From the NCBI RefSeq assembly GCF_001667145.1, contig NZ_LZIF01000049.1, positions 1-64,000 of the forward strand: a DNA stretch of 64,000 bases, read 5' to 3'. This document shows positions 61,381-64,000 of this stretch, piece by piece. A model generated the notes under the pieces. That model was not told the DNA's origin and did no database searches. It saw only the letters and a list, made by a program, of their open reading frames with translations. A program made the position numbers and the translations under genes. Position 1 is the first letter of the stretch; each line of letters begins with the position of its first letter. The stretch is from Mycobacterium sp. 852002-51971_SCH5477799-a (lineage in GTDB: Bacteria > Actinomycetota > Actinomycetes > Mycobacteriales > Mycobacteriaceae).

Positions 61381-62414
61381 TTCGAGATGTCGATGACGAA
61401 GCGGTAGCGCACGTCGCTCGCCAGGACGCGCTCGTAGGCTTCGTTGATGTAGTCGGGCTCGATGAGCTCGATTTCGGGCGTCACGTTGTGCTCGGCGCAG
61501 AAGTCCAGCATCTCCTGGGTTTCGGCAATGCCGCCGATGTTCGACCCGGACAGGCTGCGGCGCGCCAGCGCCAGCGAGAAGGCGCCCACCTCCATCGGGT
61601 GTTCGGGAATGCCCAGTTCGACGAGCGTGCCGTCGACGTCGAGCAGGCTCAGATAGTCGTTGAGGTTCAGATTCGCCGAGACGGTGTTCAGGATCAGGTC
61701 GAAGCTGTTGCGCAGTTTCTTGAAGGTCTCGCGCTCGGCGGTGGCGTAATAGTGCTTGGCGCCCAGCCGCAGCCCGTCCTCCATCTTCTTCAGTGACTGC
61801 GACAGCACCGTCACTTCGGCGCCCATCGCCGCGCCGAGCTTAACGCCCATGTGGCCCAACCCGCCCAGGCCGATGATCGCCAGGCGGGTGTCCTTGCCGG
61901 CCTTCCAGTGCCGCAGCGGCGAGAACAGCGTGATGCCCGCGCACAGCAGCGGCGCCGCCTTGTCCAGCGGCAGCGAATCGGGAATGCGTAAGACGAAGTT
62001 TTCATCCACGACAATCGCCTGGCTGTAGCCGCCCTGTGTCGTCGTGCCGTCCTTGTCAGTGGCGTTGTAGGTGAATGTCGTTCCCCGGCTGCAGTACTGC
62101 TCGAGGCCGGCCTTACAGCTGCTGCACTGGCCGCAGGAGTTCACCATGCAGCCGACGCCCACGTGGTCGCCCACGTTGTGCTTGGTGACCTCGGAGCCGA
62201 CCGCGGTCACGACGCCGGCGATCTCGTGCCCCACGACCAGCGGGTAATGCGGTGTGCCCCATTCGCCCTTGGCCGTGTGGATGTCGGAGTGGCAGATTCC
62301 GGCGAACTTGATGTCGATGGCCACGTCGTGCGGACCCGGGTCACGCCGTTCGATCGTGGTCTTGGTCAGCGGTGCCGTCGGCGAGGTGGCCGCGTACGCC
62401 GAAACTGTGCTCAT
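61374..62414 (-). CDS. adhC: zinc-dependent NADP alcohol dehydrogenase AdhC
   Basis: This 346-residue medium-chain dehydrogenase has the same length as M. tuberculosis AdhC (Rv3045). The catalytic zinc ligands are in GICHSDIH (Cys) and VVGHEIAG (His-Glu); the structural zinc cysteines are in [16 protein letters not shown]. The Rossmann motif is GLGGLGHMG, with LSQS after the second strand suggesting NADP. It belongs to the cinnamyl-alcohol/YahK-like group. The ATG at 62414 has GAGGGAC upstream. Confidence 0.95.
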   Translation of the reverse strand: MSTVSAYAATSPTAPLTKTTIERRDPGPHDVAIDIKFAGICHSDIHTAKGEWGTPHYPLVVGHEIAGVVTAVGSEVTKHNVGDHVGVGCMVNSCGQCSSCKAGLEQYCSRGTTFTYNATDKDGTTTQGGYSQAIVVDENFVLRIPDSLPLDKAAPLLCAGITLFSPLRHWKAGKDTRLAIIGLGGLGHMGVKLGAAMGAEVTVLSQSLKKMEDGLRLGAKHYYATAERETFKKLRNSFDLILNTVSANLNLNDYLSLLDVDGTLVELGIPEHPMEVGAFSLALARRSLSGSNIGGIAETQEMLDFCAEHNVTPEIELIEPDYINEAYERVLASDVRYRFVIDISKL

Positions 62415-62534
62415 TGAAAGTCCCTCTTCGATTCGATACGTCATCAAGAAGTTTAGCTAAGGTAAAAGTTATTCCGCCAATGGGCGCGGCGAACATCACG
62501 TTGTGACGTTGTCTGCGTTGTCGTCCGGCCGCCG

Positions 62535-63638
62535 TCAGTTGATCGGGGCGTTCACCAGGCGCAGGTCGTCGACGATGCCGCGGGCGGCGATCAGGCCCTC
62601 GCCGGCTTGCCAGATCTCGTTGTTGACGATGTAGACCCGGTTGTCACGGTTGGCCGACAGCTTGCGCCACGGGTTGCTGTCCAGGATGGTGGCGGCCCGA
62701 TCGGCGGCCGGGGTGTCGCAGGACACGTAGACCACGTCGGCGTCGGCTATTGAGAGGTCAGGATTCTTCGACAGGTCCGCGTCGCTGGCCCCGATCTCGA
62801 TGTAGGGCTTGTCGGTGAACCGCTGGGAGGCCGGCCGCTCCACGCCGACCGCACCGAGCACGCTGGCCGGGAAGTTGTTGGCGCCGTACACCCGTATGGT
62901 GCCCGTCGTGAGCTGCACGATCGACGCCTGGAAGTGGGAGGCGTCATGCCGCGCGCCGATGTCGGTGGCCCGCTGGGTAAAACCGCTGATCAACGAGTTC
63001 GCGGCGGCGTCGCGGCCGGTGGCGGCGCCGACGGCGCGCAGGTTGTCCTGCCACGCCGCGCCCGGGGCGGCCGTGAACACCGTCGGCGCGATCGCGGTCA
63101 GCTGCGGATACAGCGTGGGCGTCAGCCCCTGCGACCCCAAGATCAGGTCGGGGCGGGCGGCGGCGATCGCCTTCACGTCCGGGTGGGAGCGGCTACCGAT
63201 CCCGGGCACTCCGTGCACCGCGCCGCCCAGATAGGCGGGCTGGCTCGAGGACCCGTCCGGCAACGCCGCGCCGACCATCCGCGACTGCAGGCCCAATGCA
63301 CACAACGTGTCGAGCTGGTCGCCGGAGAGCACCACGATGCGCTGCGGGTCGGCGGGCACCTGTACGACGGCCGGGTCGACGCCCGCGGCGTTGTGGACCG
63401 GCCGTCTCGGGGGGCCCGGGTCGGCCGCGGCGGCGTCCCGCGCGCACGAGTCGTCGGAGCGGCGGTCGTTTCCGAGCACACCGGCGCCCGCGATCTGGGT
63501 GGTTGGGGTGATCAAGGAACGGCCCGGCGTCTGGCCGGCGGGCTTGTCGGATCCGCAGCCGCTGCACGCCAGGATGACCACCGCCGTCACCGCGGTCGCC
63601 ACGACCGGCCGGCCGGGTCTGATCACGCCGAACAACAC
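62535..63638 (-). CDS. fecB: FecB, periplasmic binding lipoprotein
   Basis: The 367 residues comprise a signal peptide with a lipobox-like ILACSGC (lipidated Cys25 or Cys28), then a class III (BtuF/FhuD) substrate-binding fold: RIVVLSGDQLDTLCALGLQSR, DLILGSQGLTPTLYPQL, VYGANNFPASVLGAVGVERP and ANRDNRVYIVNNEIWQAGEGL. It corresponds to M. tuberculosis FecB (Rv3044), linked to iron/siderophore and haem acquisition. The start could be GTG 63638, TTG 63635 or GTG 63626. It lies upstream of adhC on the same strand, 120 bases apart, and is divergent from ctaD. Confidence 0.94.
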   Translation of the reverse strand: MLFGVIRPGRPVVATAVTAVVILACSGCGSDKPAGQTPGRSLITPTTQIAGAGVLGNDRRSDDSCARDAAAADPGPPRRPVHNAAGVDPAVVQVPADPQRIVVLSGDQLDTLCALGLQSRMVGAALPDGSSSQPAYLGGAVHGVPGIGSRSHPDVKAIAAARPDLILGSQGLTPTLYPQLTAIAPTVFTAAPGAAWQDNLRAVGAATGRDAAANSLISGFTQRATDIGARHDASHFQASIVQLTTGTIRVYGANNFPASVLGAVGVERPASQRFTDKPYIEIGASDADLSKNPDLSIADADVVYVSCDTPAADRAATILDSNPWRKLSANRDNRVYIVNNEIWQAGEGLIAARGIVDDLRLVNAPIN

Positions 63639-63816
63639 GCGTCAGACGCTAACATCCGGCCAGTTCGGGGACGCCGTGCCGACGGACACGCCGCACCGGC
63701 GAGCCATTTACGACAGTTTGTAGGACCAGCCCTGACGGCGCCACGATCGACGGCTAAGATTCGTCTCAAATACCGATTTTTGGGCCAGTGTCCGATCTGG
63801 ATGTTTGGAGAAGCTG

Positions 63817-64000
63817 TTGACAGCCGAAGCGCCCCCCTTGGGTGAACTCGAGGCCGTTCGTCCGTACCCGGACCGCATGGGCCCCAAAGGGAACCTCGTC
63901 TACAAACTGATCACCACCACCGATCACAAGATGATCGGCATCATGTACACGGTCACCTGCTTCGCCTTCTTCTTCATAGGCGGGCTGATGGCGTTGCTGA
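63817..64000 (+). CDS. ctaD: cytochrome c oxidase subunit I CtaD, N-terminal part (truncated by window edge)
   Basis: The first 61 residues are present. The protein starts at a TTG at 63817 with GGAGAAG upstream, as in M. tuberculosis CtaD (Rv3043c), and reads [17 protein letters not shown], then [20 protein letters not shown] and the first transmembrane helix. CtaD holds haem a, haem a3 and CuB of the aa3 oxidase in the bcc-aa3 supercomplex. The gene runs off the right edge of the window. Confidence 0.96.
   Translation, partial: MTAEAPPLGELEAVRPYPDRMGPKGNLVYKLITTTDHKMIGIMYTVTCFAFFFIGGLMALL

Noticed and set aside
62446-62475. IdeR-like (iron box) sequence between adhC and fecB
   Set aside because: TTTAGCTAAGGTAAAAG has some resemblance to the IdeR consensus, but the two halves do not form the expected 19-bp palindrome and it lies downstream of fecB, not in its promoter.

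Overview
The window is high-GC actinobacterial DNA from a mycobacterium. From memory, the right two thirds follows the M. tuberculosis H37Rv block Rv3043c to Rv3065 in reverse orientation: mmr, cstA, ligB, fadE22, a double-GntR regulator, cyp136, a TetR gene, an SDR gene, dinB2, TetR, an FMN reductase, nrdH-nrdI-nrdE, TetR, a flavin monooxygenase, nrdF2, a DUF3349 gene, adhC, fecB and ctaD. An MspA-family porin, which M. tuberculosis lacks, and several catabolic inserts point to a non-tuberculous, environmental or opportunistic Mycobacterium. I cannot fix the species from the sequence alone.

Layout. 0-1.6 kb: a truncated membrane-anchored protein, a small membrane protein and an orphan HicB-like protein. 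1.6-11.8 kb: a catabolic island. It holds an aldehyde dehydrogenase, two Rieske oxygenase alpha subunits each followed by the same small unrecognised partner protein, an amidohydrolase without the first metal motif, a MarR regulator, a flavin/2Fe-2S reductase, an SDR, a TauD-like dioxygenase, a carboxymuconolactone decarboxylase-like protein and a 3Fe-4S ferredoxin. A 24-bp near-palindrome before the aldehyde dehydrogenase recurs, with a 17-base identical core, before the reductase; it is the likely MarR operator. 11.9-16.1 kb: an enolase homologue lacking key catalytic residues and a single-chain ECF-type ABC transporter. 16.2-24.8 kb: an MmpS/MmpL exporter, membrane proteins, the multidrug transporter Mmr, a DoxX protein, an SDR and a kinase-like phosphotransferase. 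24.9-30.1 kb: an MspA-like porin and a four-gene operon (thiolase, enoyl-CoA hydratase, racemase-like CoA enzyme, acyl-CoA dehydrogenase). 30.5-36.6 kb: an F420-type oxidoreductase, a nitroreductase, an Hsp70-like protein, two small proteins and CstA. 36.6-47 kb: ligB, an SDR, fadE22, a DUF35/thiolase-like pair, the tandem GntR regulator, a MEDS/anti-sigma-like protein and cyp136. 47-64 kb: several TetR genes with clear palindromic operators, DNA polymerase IV, the class Ib ribonucleotide reductase genes in two loci with matching NrdR-like boxes, adhC, fecB and the start of ctaD.

How it fits together. The left island looks like uptake and oxidative breakdown of an unidentified compound: Rieske hydroxylation fed by the reductase, aldehyde oxidation, a second oxygenase and ring- or carboxyl-processing steps under one MarR regulator. 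The middle is acyl-CoA breakdown, including a DUF35/thiolase-like pair reminiscent of the Ltp2 aldolase. The right part is conserved mycobacterial core with locally autoregulated TetR units. I saw no tRNA, rRNA, CRISPR array, insertion sequence or phage gene.
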